Origin: Bacteroidales bacterium
GTDB taxonomy: Bacteria > Bacteroidota > Bacteroidia > Bacteroidales > M50B96
NCBI GenBank assembly: GCA_021740905.1
Contig: JAIOYV010000039.1
Location: 1-60,800, forward strand
Direction: 5' to 3'
DNA length: 60,800 nucleotides
Numbering within the stretch: the first letter of the stretch is position 1; the number at the start of each line of letters is the position of its first letter. Below are positions 47,904 through 57,000 of this stretch, in pieces. The notes under the pieces are model-generated. The model saw only the letters and a list, made by a program, of their open reading frames with translations. It was not told the DNA's origin and did no database searches. Position numbers and translations under genes: made by a program.

Positions 47904-47997
47904 CTCTGTGAAACTCTGTGATACCTCTGTGTCTCAGTGGCATAACTATAAAGCTATTACACAGAGTTTCACAAAGAAGTCACAGAGTTTCACAGAG
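47904..47997. repeat. Perfect 17-bp inverted repeat between convergent genes
   Basis: CTCTGTGAAACTCTGTG (47904-47920) has its exact reverse complement at 47981-47997. A third, near-identical arm, CACAGAGTTTCACAAAG, lies at 47960-47976. The structure lies between the convergent DUF1697 and DUF2723 genes and could terminate both or be a repetitive element. Confidence 0.65.
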
Positions 47998-48013
47998 GGA
48001 AAACTATTGCCTA

Positions 48014-51000
48014 CTATCTCCCGTGCAATCCAACTCCACCCGTCCTAGTATTTATCTTTGCCTGGAATTCCTTGGCCAACTCATCTTGCTTGAACCCATA
48101 AGCCATTTCAACCATAAGACTGATCACCTGACTGGCTATGTTGCGCTCCCTTTCGGTGGCATCGAAGTAATCGCCTTCAAGAGAAAAATAATAATCCAGC
48201 TCGTCGAAAAAATTATTGGTGATAGTCCGTGATAGCTCGTTGCCCTTTTCAGTGGCACCACATAAATAATAGGCCTTGGCAAACGATATCATAAATTGGT
48301 CGAAAGGAATTTTGCTGTTGGGCAACACTTCAATACATTTATCAACTACAGCAATGGCCGAGTCCTTTTTGTTGTCGATGATAAGTTGCATGGTCAGACG
48401 TGCAAAAGTATTCCGGACATCCATGATGCTAATCAAGCGGGCGTTGTTTTCATCCATGTAAAAATCAGGTTCATTCATCCTGCCCCACTTAAATTCGTTC
48501 ATCAACTTGTTATATAAAATATCGGTATCGACCCGCCCGATGGTATTTTCATCGCCTGTGGTTTTTATGGGCACAAGTCGGTAGGCCAAACCTTCCAATT
48601 GAAAATAATCATGAAGGCCAAGATAACTGCTCCTTTGTGCGCTTACCGCAAAATAGACCGGCCGTTCCCAATTGTTTTTGGCCAGGATGTCTATCATCAT
48701 CATATCCCCTTTCAGCAATGAGTTTCGGCCAATTTTCCAATCCACATTGTCGACAATCTGATCGGCCAGTTCGGGAGAAACCGTTCCATTGGCAAGTACT
48801 TTTTCCTTAGGAACCGGTAAGCGGAACAGTTTCGATGGGAAGTAATCCATAAAAAGATCGTCGGTTACCCGCACCTTTGTGGCCGGGTCGTCACTACCCA
48901 CAAACTCCATCAACTTACTAATGTCGGTGTAGTCTTTAAACCGGTCGAACATAAAAACCTGGTCGCGGGTACCCTGGATGTACTGATCCATTTCAAGAGA
49001 AGTGGCAACCGGTTCTGAGTCGTAAGCTTTGGCCTTCATTTGGTTGATGTACCAGTCGGTGCTCAACAGGCTCATGTTTACTACCCTCACGTCGGTACGG
49101 ATGCCCTCTACTTCCTGGGCATACCAGAGAGGGAAAGTGTCGTTGTCGCCAAAGGTGAAAAGGAGTGCATTGGGTTTGCATGTGTTCAGATAATTGTAGG
49201 CAAAGTCACGGGCAGTGTATCGGCCAGACCTGTCGTGGTCGTCCCAATTTTCAGAAGCCATAATTCCCGGCACACAAGCCAGGCAAAGCACCGTTCCTAT
49301 AACAGCACTCACCGATCGGCTCAATATATTTTGAAAAGCCTTGATCACAGCCAGGACACCCAGCCCAATCCAGATTGTAAAAGCATAGAACGAACCAGCA
49401 TAGGCATAATCGCGCTCGCGGGGCTGATAGGGATATTGGTTGAGGTAAACCACAATGGCAATCCCTGTAAAAATAAAGAGCAGCATGACAATCCAGAAAT
49501 CTTTTTGATTTTTTGTGTATAGAAATAATGCACCTATAATCCCCAGCAACAAAGGCAGTAGATATAATGTGTTCCGGCTCTCACGGTTTTTCATATAATC
49601 AGTCAACTGGGCTTGGTTACCGACCATGTTTTTATCGAGAAAAGGAATACCACTGATCCAATTGCCGTTCATGATGCCCCCATGCCCCTGCACATCGTTT
49701 TGTCGCCCGGCAAAATTCCACATAAAATAGCGAAAATACATGTGCCCAAGCTGGTAGGTAAAAAAGTAGCGAAGGTTTTCGCCAAAAGTCGGCACATATT
49801 CTTTTTCGCCTTTAACCTCAACAGCCCTACCTTTTATTTTGCCCCATTGCTTGTATCCACGTATGTGAGAATCCTGACGGCTCCACATCCTCGGAAAAAA
49901 GGTCTCGAAACGTTTGTCATAAAGAGTTTCTTCCCTCACATACGATTCAACATATTTCCCATCTTTTTTGATATACGTTGAACTGCCTTTTTCCGAACCG
50001 GTCATCGGGGCATTATAATAGGGCCCATATACCAATGGCCTATCACCATATTGTTCACGGTTCAAATAACTTAGAAGCGCAAATACATTTTCGGGATTGT
50101 TCTCGTCCATGGGTGGGTTGGCCATCGAACGGATCACAATCATGGTAAATGAACTATACCCGATCAATATTACGGAGAAGGCCAAAAGAACCATGTTCAG
50201 CACATATTTTTTATTCTGATAACTGTAATACAGGCCATAAACAACGCCCCCTACAAGCAACAAAACATATACGATCAATCCTGAATTGAAAGGCAAACCA
50301 ATTCCGTTGACAAAGAACAGCTCGAACAATGCTGCTACCTTAATAATACCCGGGATAATCCCATACATGATGGCTCCTAGTATGACAATGGACAGCAACG
50401 ATGCAAAAACAATCCCTTTACTACTCGTCTTATATTTTTTAAAATAGTACACGAAAACAATAGCAGGGATGGCCAGCAAATTCAATAAGTGAACACCAAT
50501 CGACAAGCCCACCAAATAGGCAATAAAAATAATCCATCGATTCGCATAAGGACTGTCGAATTGTTCTTCCCACTTCAATATACACCAAAAAACAAGTGCC
50601 GTAAAAAGCGACGAACTGGCGTATACTTCCGCCTCAACAGCCGAAAACCAAAACGTGTCGGAAAAAGTATAGGCCATTGCACCCACAAATCCGCTCCCAA
50701 GAACTGCAATGGTATTGGCAACAGAATAATCCCCATCAGAAATGATGATCTTCCGTGCAATATGGGTAATGGTCCAGAACAAAAACAATATGGTAAAAGC
50801 ACTTGCCAATGCCGACATGGAATTAATCAAATAAGGAACATTCGCCTGATCGCCCGCAAACAGCGAAAAGAACCGGGCCAAAATCATAAACAAAGGGGCT
50901 CCCGGAGGATGGCCAACTTCGAGCTTAAAAGCAGTGGCAATAAACTCACCACAATCCCAATAGCTGGTGGTTGGCTCGATGGTTAACATATAAACGATGA

Positions 51001-51061
51001 AGGCAATGAGAAAACCCAGCCACCCGAAGACTGTATTGTATAATTTAAACTGCTTTGTCAT
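48014..51061 (-). CDS. DUF2723 (TMEM260-like) membrane glycosyltransferase
   Basis: This 1015-residue protein has about a dozen membrane helices in residues 10-600, beginning with FGWLGFLIAFIVYMLTIEPT and the signature SYWDCGEFIATAFKLEVGHP, split here for description, with PPGAPLFMI following. The C-terminal 400 residues are soluble and helical, like TPR repeats. DUF2723 proteins are related to TMEM260, an O-mannosyltransferase using lipid-linked mannose, and are common in Bacteroidota. The gene pairs functionally with a mannose synthase like that at 8578-9321. Specific substrate is inferred. Confidence 0.83.
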   Translation of the reverse strand: MTKQFKLYNTVFGWLGFLIAFIVYMLTIEPTTSYWDCGEFIATAFKLEVGHPPGAPLFMILARFFSLFAGDQANVPYLINSMSALASAFTILFLFWTITHIARKIIISDGDYSVANTIAVLGSGFVGAMAYTFSDTFWFSAVEAEVYASSSLFTALVFWCILKWEEQFDSPYANRWIIFIAYLVGLSIGVHLLNLLAIPAIVFVYYFKKYKTSSKGIVFASLLSIVILGAIMYGIIPGIIKVAALFELFFVNGIGLPFNSGLIVYVLLLVGGVVYGLYYSYQNKKYVLNMVLLAFSVILIGYSSFTMIVIRSMANPPMDENNPENVFALLSYLNREQYGDRPLVYGPYYNAPMTGSEKGSSTYIKKDGKYVESYVREETLYDKRFETFFPRMWSRQDSHIRGYKQWGKIKGRAVEVKGEKEYVPTFGENLRYFFTYQLGHMYFRYFMWNFAGRQNDVQGHGGIMNGNWISGIPFLDKNMVGNQAQLTDYMKNRESRNTLYLLPLLLGIIGALFLYTKNQKDFWIVMLLFIFTGIAIVVYLNQYPYQPRERDYAYAGSFYAFTIWIGLGVLAVIKAFQNILSRSVSAVIGTVLCLACVPGIMASENWDDHDRSGRYTARDFAYNYLNTCKPNALLFTFGDNDTFPLWYAQEVEGIRTDVRVVNMSLLSTDWYINQMKAKAYDSEPVATSLEMDQYIQGTRDQVFMFDRFKDYTDISKLMEFVGSDDPATKVRVTDDLFMDYFPSKLFRLPVPKEKVLANGTVSPELADQIVDNVDWKIGRNSLLKGDMMMIDILAKNNWERPVYFAVSAQRSSYLGLHDYFQLEGLAYRLVPIKTTGDENTIGRVDTDILYNKLMNEFKWGRMNEPDFYMDENNARLISIMDVRNTFARLTMQLIIDNKKDSAIAVVDKCIEVLPNSKIPFDQFMISFAKAYYLCGATEKGNELSRTITNNFFDELDYYFSLEGDYFDATERERNIASQVISLMVEMAYGFKQDELAKEFQAKINTRTGGVGLHGR

Positions 51062-51413
51062 AATACACTAATTCGATTAATCCTGTTTTATTGAATGAGG
51101 CGAAAATAAACATTTTAGATTGAAAGAACACAAATAGGTGGGGGACAAAATCAACTTATTGAAATGTGATTTCTTCTCCACTTCGATTAAGGGGTTTTGG
51201 GGAATGGAGTGTTGGAGTGTTGGAGTATTGGATTGAACTTTGCAATTACTCGCCCAATACTCCAACACTCCACTACTCCAATTGCGCTTAATTGTTTTGA
51301 AACCATACAATTAAGAATAAAAGCAAGTTAATTTCAAAAAACGCTAAAAATAATTTTGCGATTTTAATTTTTTTATACCTTTGCCGTCGCGTTTTTAGGG
51401 ACGCACAACGGAT
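51062..51413. repeat. Gene-free region with perfect 19-bp inverted repeat
   Basis: TGGAGTGTTGGAGTATTGG (51213-51231) has its exact reverse complement at 51254-51272, with a 22-base spacer, preceded by another partial TGGAGTGT unit. A related copy (17 of 19) lies at 30935-30953. The right part carries the tRNA promoter. No gene is seen. Confidence 0.65.
51355..51383 (+). promoter_or_regulatory. Promoter of the tRNA-Gln genes
   Basis: TTTG (51355-51358) and TACCTTTG (51376-51383) are 17 bases apart. The -7 box is a full match and lies 30 bases before tRNA-Gln(TTG). Confidence 0.55.
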
Positions 51414-51484
51414 TGTCCGATGGTGTAATGGTAACACAGCTGGTTTTGGTCCAGCCGTTCAAGGTTCGAGTCCTTGTCGGACAA
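51414..51484 (+). tRNA. tRNA-Gln (TTG anticodon)
   Basis: The acceptor TGTCCGA pairs with TCGGACA and the discriminator is A. The anticodon stem GCTGG/CCAGC encloses TTTTGGT with anticodon TTG, and the T-arm is CAAGG-TTCGAGT-CCTTG. All stems are well paired, so this gene looks functional. It could read both CAA and CAG codons. Confidence 0.96.
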
Positions 51485-51515
51485 CTTAGCTTACAAAAAG
51501 CGATCTTTTTTATCT

Positions 51516-51588
51516 TGTCCTGTGGTGTAATCGGCAACACATTCGGTGCTGAACTGAAAGAATCTTGGTTCGAATCCTTGCGGGACAG
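51516..51588 (+). tRNA. Atypical tRNA-Gln (CTG anticodon), likely integration site
   Basis: The D-arm and acceptor are recognisable (TGTCCTG with CGGGACA, one T-G pair; discriminator G), and the anticodon loop TGCTGAA yields CTG. But base 33 is G instead of the near-universal T, the anticodon stem has a G-T pair (TTCGG/CTGAA), and the T-stem strands CTTGG (51564-51568) and CCTTG (51576-51580) mismatch at two positions. The 3' strand looks foreign. The integrase gene follows at 51751, so the 3' half probably belongs to the integrated element. It may be nonfunctional. Confidence 0.7.
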
Positions 51589-51750
51589 CGACGCATGACA
51601 ACATGCACATATTTTGATACTGAGAAGCCCTGCAATAAAAGGATTGTGGGGCTTTTGTGTTTTTGGCTGCATTGCGAAAATTGCGTATTATTGCAGAAAT
51701 GTTTTAGATTTTTCACAGAATTGTTTAAGACGAATACATACGAAAAAGCT

Positions 51751-52926
51751 ATGAAAATTTCTGTAAAATGGATGCTGTGGGCACAGTACGTAAAGATGGA
51801 TGGTCGGTGCACTATCTGTTTTCGAGTGACCATTAACCGCAAAACAAAATACTACTGGATGCCTTTTGCCGTGTTGCCCCGAAATTGGGACGAACGGAAA
51901 GCCCTGGTAAAAAGCAACGAACCGGGAAGCAATCGTGTAAATCTTTATCTGGAAAAGGAAAAATTAAGGGTCGATGAAATTGCCTGGGATTTGCAGATGA
52001 AAAAGAAAGTGAGCCTGTTTGAGTTCGACAAGGCTTATTTGAACCAGGCTGCAAAAACCGATTTTGTTGGGTTTTGCAAACAGGTATATTCCGACACAAT
52101 CCGGTTTAAGCCTGGCACTGTTCGCACCCATCAACCTATATTGAAACGTGTAAGCAAGTATAAACCCGATTTGCTTATAAGTGAAATTGACCAGGAACTT
52201 ATCCGGGATTTCAAAAATTATTTGCTCAATACTTTGAGTCTCGAACTATCGACTGCCGAAAAAACCCTGAAAACGATGCAAGCCCGGTTGAACGATGCAA
52301 AAGAAAAAGGCATAATAACAGAAAACCCGTTCGACAAAATAAAATACACGGCCACCAATGCAAGCAAGCAATATTTGATAGGCGAAGAAATAGAACGACT
52401 TGAAAAACTATATGAGGCGAAAACCCTTGGCAACACAGAACAAAAAGTGTTGCAACACTTCCTTTTTCAGTGCTATACCAGTTTGGGCTATGCCGAATTG
52501 AAAAAGCTGCGAAAAGAGGATATCCAAATAGAAATGGTGAATGGACAAAGATCGGAGTTCATCCGTTTGATGCGCGAAAAAACGGGAAAGCCTATCAGTG
52601 TGCCGTTGATCGACCGTGCAAAGGAAATGTTGAAAACGGGTTTCGACATTGGCCCAGTGTTCAGGCCATTCACAAACCAAACCATGAACGAATACCTTAA
52701 AGCGATTATGGTAGAAGCGAAAATACATAAGAGTATCACTACGCATTGCGCCCGGTATACCTTCTCCACAATTGGACTGGAAAAAGGTATCCCATTTGAT
52801 GTTATTAGTAATATTTTAGGCCACGAAGATTTTAAGACCACACATATTTATGCTACTTACACCGACAGGTTGAAGGCTGTTGAAATGGAGAAAATGAATA
52901 CAAAAAAAGCCCGGCAGCTATCGTAA
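51751..52926 (+). CDS. IntDOT-like tyrosine integrase lacking Arg I
   Basis: This 391-residue recombinase has an N-terminal arm-binding region (about 1-95), a core-binding SAM-like domain (about 100-200) and a catalytic domain. H332 and R335 (HCARYTFST), H358 (LGHEDFKTT) and nucleophile Y367 are present. The first catalytic arginine, expected in TGLR-SEL, is glycine 246 in YTSLGYAEL. The CTnDOT integrase also lacks this arginine and tolerates mismatched crossover sequences. I chose ATG at 51751; the upstream part of the open frame overlaps the tRNA. Confidence 0.88.
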   Translation: MKISVKWMLWAQYVKMDGRCTICFRVTINRKTKYYWMPFAVLPRNWDERKALVKSNEPGSNRVNLYLEKEKLRVDEIAWDLQMKKKVSLFEFDKAYLNQAAKTDFVGFCKQVYSDTIRFKPGTVRTHQPILKRVSKYKPDLLISEIDQELIRDFKNYLLNTLSLELSTAEKTLKTMQARLNDAKEKGIITENPFDKIKYTATNASKQYLIGEEIERLEKLYEAKTLGNTEQKVLQHFLFQCYTSLGYAELKKLRKEDIQIEMVNGQRSEFIRLMREKTGKPISVPLIDRAKEMLKTGFDIGPVFRPFTNQTMNEYLKAIMVEAKIHKSITTHCARYTFSTIGLEKGIPFDVISNILGHEDFKTTHIYATYTDRLKAVEMEKMNTKKARQLS

Positions 52927-52939
52927 TAACCACCGGGCT
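52902..52939 (-). terminator. Minus-strand terminator inside the integrase 3' end
   Basis: AGCCCGG (52908-52914) and CCGGGCT (52933-52939) pair perfectly. On the minus strand the hairpin is followed by seven T residues (52902-52908). It would end the leftward phage-like operon, while lying partly inside the last codons of the integrase. Confidence 0.75.
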
Positions 52940-53015
52940 AAACCTAACCTAAACCAACAAACTAACTAAATGCTATTTGCGCTTGTCTTTTAGTAATCCC
53001 TACAAAGTAACTTTT

Positions 53016-53762
53016 TTATTGTTCTGAGTAAATAATTGTGTAATTTTTAGAAGCATCAATATACTGGATATTAACGGCCGGCAAGCCCCACAGGAGATAA
53101 AAGTATAGCCGGTTATCTTCGTCGTGCATTAATACTAATCCGGTATGTTGCTTGTAAAATTCGTACACCTGGTAGCCATCGTAAGTGGTCGGAAAGATAT
53201 ACCCATCGTTAATCCCATGCACCAGGGGCAACAATTGACCTGCCAGGGGATCGGGTATTTTGCCCATGTAAACAGCCATGTTTTCATCGTAAGGATATCT
53301 TGGCGCACCATACATATTGTACTTGGGTGCATGTGTGCCAGCCTGTACCAATCGAACCCTATACTTTTGCCCGGTCAAATCATACTCAGTCCTCCAGTGT
53401 TTCAAGCTGATCCTGGTTTGCGTTACCTGGATGGGGTAAAATTCATTCCGTGCTTTTGCAGCATACCAAACCTTGCGCCCTTCAAATACTACGCTATTGG
53501 TGGCCATAGAATATATTCCACGCAATTCAATATCTAAATTTCCTGGCGAACCAGCACGGGTGTAATCGGAAGGCTCTGCAAACTCAAAACCTGTCGGGGC
53601 TGTCATGGCCTCCAGTTCTGTTATGGTGAACCATCCATCCGGGTGTGCCGTATCGACATAATCGGTTTTTTGCACCAATGCCCCTGCAATGTTGTAATAA
53701 TCCTGTGCCTGACTTGTTAGGACAAACATCAGGACGCAAAATAATAAGGTGTACTTTTTCAT
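53016..53762 (-). CDS. Hypothetical exported protein of the element
   Basis: I do not recognise this 248-residue protein. A signal peptide (about 1-19, ending TSQAQ) is followed by an aromatic, beta-rich chain with many Tyr and Pro residues (YMGKIPDPLAGQLLPLVHG, then YFYLLWGLPAVNIQ). There is no T9SS sorting domain and no lipobox. As the last gene before the terminator, next to int, it sits where lysogenic conversion genes often lie, so a surface-modifying role is possible but unproven. Confidence 0.6.
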   Translation of the reverse strand: MKKYTLLFCVLMFVLTSQAQDYYNIAGALVQKTDYVDTAHPDGWFTITELEAMTAPTGFEFAEPSDYTRAGSPGNLDIELRGIYSMATNSVVFEGRKVWYAAKARNEFYPIQVTQTRISLKHWRTEYDLTGQKYRVRLVQAGTHAPKYNMYGAPRYPYDENMAVYMGKIPDPLAGQLLPLVHGINDGYIFPTTYDGYQVYEFYKQHTGLVLMHDEDNRLYFYLLWGLPAVNIQYIDASKNYTIIYSEQ

Positions 53763-53777
53763 TTCTAATCTCCTTTT

Positions 53778-54062
53778 TTATTGGTTTTTCAAATCTTGTT
53801 TTATTTCATGGATGTCACCTCTTAACAGGTTGAACATCCTAACAAATTCGTCCTTTGTTAAATAACTGCCTGACAGTTTTTCTATCTTATCATCTTGCTT
53901 ACCAATCTTTGTATCCTGCTCGATATTTTTGATTTTAACATTTGAAATTTCAGTAGCATTGATTTGACTTAAAATTATGGCAGTGGCCATGAACGCCAAA
54001 AAACCTAAAATTAAGCCTGACAATAGTTGCGACCGTAATTTGTCTACATCTGTTTTCTCCAT
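53778..54062 (-). CDS. Small membrane-anchored coiled-coil protein
   Basis: This 94-residue protein has one membrane helix near the N-terminus (about 14-33, GLILGFLAFMATAIILSQ) and then a lysine- and isoleucine-rich coiled coil (about 38-65), ending in a charged helix DIHEIKQDLKNQ. Size and architecture resemble phage lysis-associated proteins such as holin or spanin partners, but no motif proves it. It lies between the hypothetical exported protein and the large adhesin. Confidence 0.55.
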   Translation of the reverse strand: MEKTDVDKLRSQLLSGLILGFLAFMATAIILSQINATEISNVKIKNIEQDTKIGKQDDKIEKLSGSYLTKDEFVRMFNLLRGDIHEIKQDLKNQ

Positions 54063-54079
54063 TGAATTATTTTTGTTTT

Positions 54080-57000
54080 TTATTCTGGTATCAAGCTCAA
54101 TAATATCTGTGTCATAAACATGTTGCCCTTTTCGCTCATGTGAACGTGATCGGACCGGTAATAGTCGGTTTCATTTGCCGTAATGGAATAAAGTTCAGGA
54201 TAATCGGCAGGAGCGACTACAAGGTCGTACAATGTGTCATCGCTCATAATAAGCGTGTTCACATCCCCGGCCTTGGTTATGATGTTCCAGCAAGGTAGAA
54301 CAGGTATCACCACAACAATAAACCCGGACGCTTTCATCGCGGCCCAAATAATTTTCAAGTTATCATATATATTTTGGGCTGTGTAAACAGGTGAAGTACT
54401 AGAAGCATCTGAGTTCCCTAACATTATAACCGCTATATTTCTATTTTTAGTTGCATCATACAACGCTGCCAATCCAGAGGGGTCATCTGAATAGTAATTA
54501 GTTTCACGCCCAAGATTTGCTGATACTGTAATTGTGGTTTTGTTGTTGAATCTATCCACGAACATATTAGGAAAATCCCATCCAGATATGTTATTATACC
54601 CCAAAGTTTGAGAATCTCCAGCAAACACAAACTTATCAGGTACTTTCACATCGAACCAGGTATTAGCTTCGGTCAAATTAGCACCCGAAAGGGTTTCGCT
54701 ATACACCGCCAACGCTTGCAATTTCAAACCTCCATATTTCAAATAAAGAGGGTTGATGGTAATGTCCTGCAAGTCGGCAAAGGATAATTCAATAGGTGTG
54801 CCCCCCGCCTCGATCAATTGGTTGCCTGTGTCGAGGGCTGCAAGTGCCGAACTATATATTGCCCTCATTTTGCTTGTTGCCTTATTATGGAAAACATAGC
54901 CCGCAATTGGAGGGTGGTTGCTATACCACAGGTGATCGGTCAACGTGCCGCCCTGGGTGAGCAATGCAGTTTCATCGACATTATATGGTATGTCGACAAA
55001 ATCGGTCAACGTGTTTATGTTTTGCCACCTATCGAATCCTTTGAGCAATGCAACCGGATAAGCCCCATCATCAACCGTATGTGTCACATCTGTCAATACC
55101 CCGTCACCATCGCGGGTGGCCCGTGCCCTATTATAGGCAACGAGCCCTGATGTCTCGGCAAAATTGCTGTGTATGATTTCATTTTCGCCCACATCCTTAC
55201 AAACCAATTCACTTACCATCGAAGCAAAATAATCGGTCCCATCGAAAAGAAGATCGAACTGTGTACCTGTTATTCGCCATAAGCCGGTAATTGAACTTCC
55301 AGAACCAACGGCATCGGTCACGGTTTGCCATGCGGCACCATCATAATAGCGGATGGTGACTGAGGTAATATCGGCCACCCCTGCAAAGTTGAAGGTAATG
55401 ATCCCTGACGTACCATTACCTTCAATACATGGATTCGATGTGATTTCGATATTAGTACCAATTGGCCCCAGGTAAGTAGGTGTGTTGCCTGCAATGTCTA
55501 ATGTAAGATGTTCTCCAGTAGCATCGACCCGTATAGGGATATTACGGCCAGATACAACACTGTCTTCGGTATAACCAAATGTATCAGCCCACGAAGCTAG
55601 TCCAGTTATCTCAGTATGAAATCCAGCTAAGACTGTATCTATTGTACCATGCGCTAAACCGACACAATCGTAGCAATCAGTTCCTTCTTTTTCATCGCAC
55701 TTGTACCAGTTCAAAAGGTTTCCTGCGGAATCAAAGTTTTTGAAATTCGCCATTAAGCCCGACATCCCAGCATAAGGATCTGCACCAAATGCGAGGGTTG
55801 AACCCAGTGTCCCCATTGCAGTAGGGAAATCATCAAGGAATACGACTGACTGTGGAACTCCATCCAGCCAAAATTTTACTTTATCTGCATTTGTAGCTCC
55901 CGCCCCATCGAAGATAACTTTAATGTTGACCCAGACATCGTAGTCAGTCAACCATACATACGATTCAGTACCAGTACCACCTGCAAAGTGAAAATACAAT
56001 TTCCCGTTTGTAAACCAAATAAGCTCTATGCGTTGTGAGCTGAATACGACTTGACCCACAAAACAAGATTCTGCTGACGTAGGTTTCCTAAAATCAACCT
56101 CCCAATGCAAATACGTAATATCAGAAAAATCAAGAGGGGTTGTAATTAGATTATTATCGAAGTCGTAACACCTGCCTCCCTGAGCATCATGTGCTACGCC
56201 TATCTGATCATTCAACTCAACCTGCATGTCATTTTGCACGGATTCACTTTCATATCTGACCCCCTGCAACCCTTCCAATGGAGGATCGGGATTGACCGGT
56301 TCACCAACGGTAAATGTATCTTCCAGTTCAGCCCCGTTCACATCGGTAATAACTACTGTGTAATCGCCTGCCGTAAGTCCGGTAAGGTCTTCGGTTTCTT
56401 CTGTGTTATCCCAATTGAAGGTATAAGGTGGCACACCGCCCGTAGGGGTCAAGTCTATTGCCCCATCCGACCCTCCAAAGGTGGAGGCATCGGTAATGTC
56501 GGCAGAAACAACCATTTGAGAGGGTGATGTTATTGTTAAAAACTCAGTGCCGAAATTACCAAGCGCATCATAAACAGAACATGAATAATTCCCAGCAGTC
56601 AAACCAGTTTGGTTTTGATCTGTTGGCACTAAGCCTGAACCATTTGATGTTTCCCATAAGAATGTAAATGGCCCATTTCCAGAATTAACAACAACAGTAG
56701 CCGCCCCATCACTGGCACCATATTCACTTACGCCAAATCCATTATAACTTGATAAGGTTAAAGTAATATCTATATCTTCCATAAACTGAAAGTAATAGGT
56801 TGCATACTCATTCCCATAACTGTAAACCCGAATAGCAACAAACATTCCAGAGCTTACCGTTTTTTCATAAGCCTGATTTGATGCAACAATATCTAACAAC
56901 AACCAGTCTGAATCAGTTAGCTCACCATCATAATCGGCTGTGTCAACCCTCATTTCAATTGCTCCCGTAATAGTCGAATTGATTATAATATCTGGAAGGC

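Noticed and set aside
51565-51750. N-terminal extension of the integrase
   Set aside because: It would translate through the tRNA gene, has no ATG near its start, and its composition is unlike the integrase; ATG at 51751 fits the family start.
54818-55150. Plus-strand open frame of 110 codons inside the adhesin gene
   Set aside because: It is antisense to a long gene with clear domains, has odd composition (many Cys and Arg) and matches no recognisable fold.
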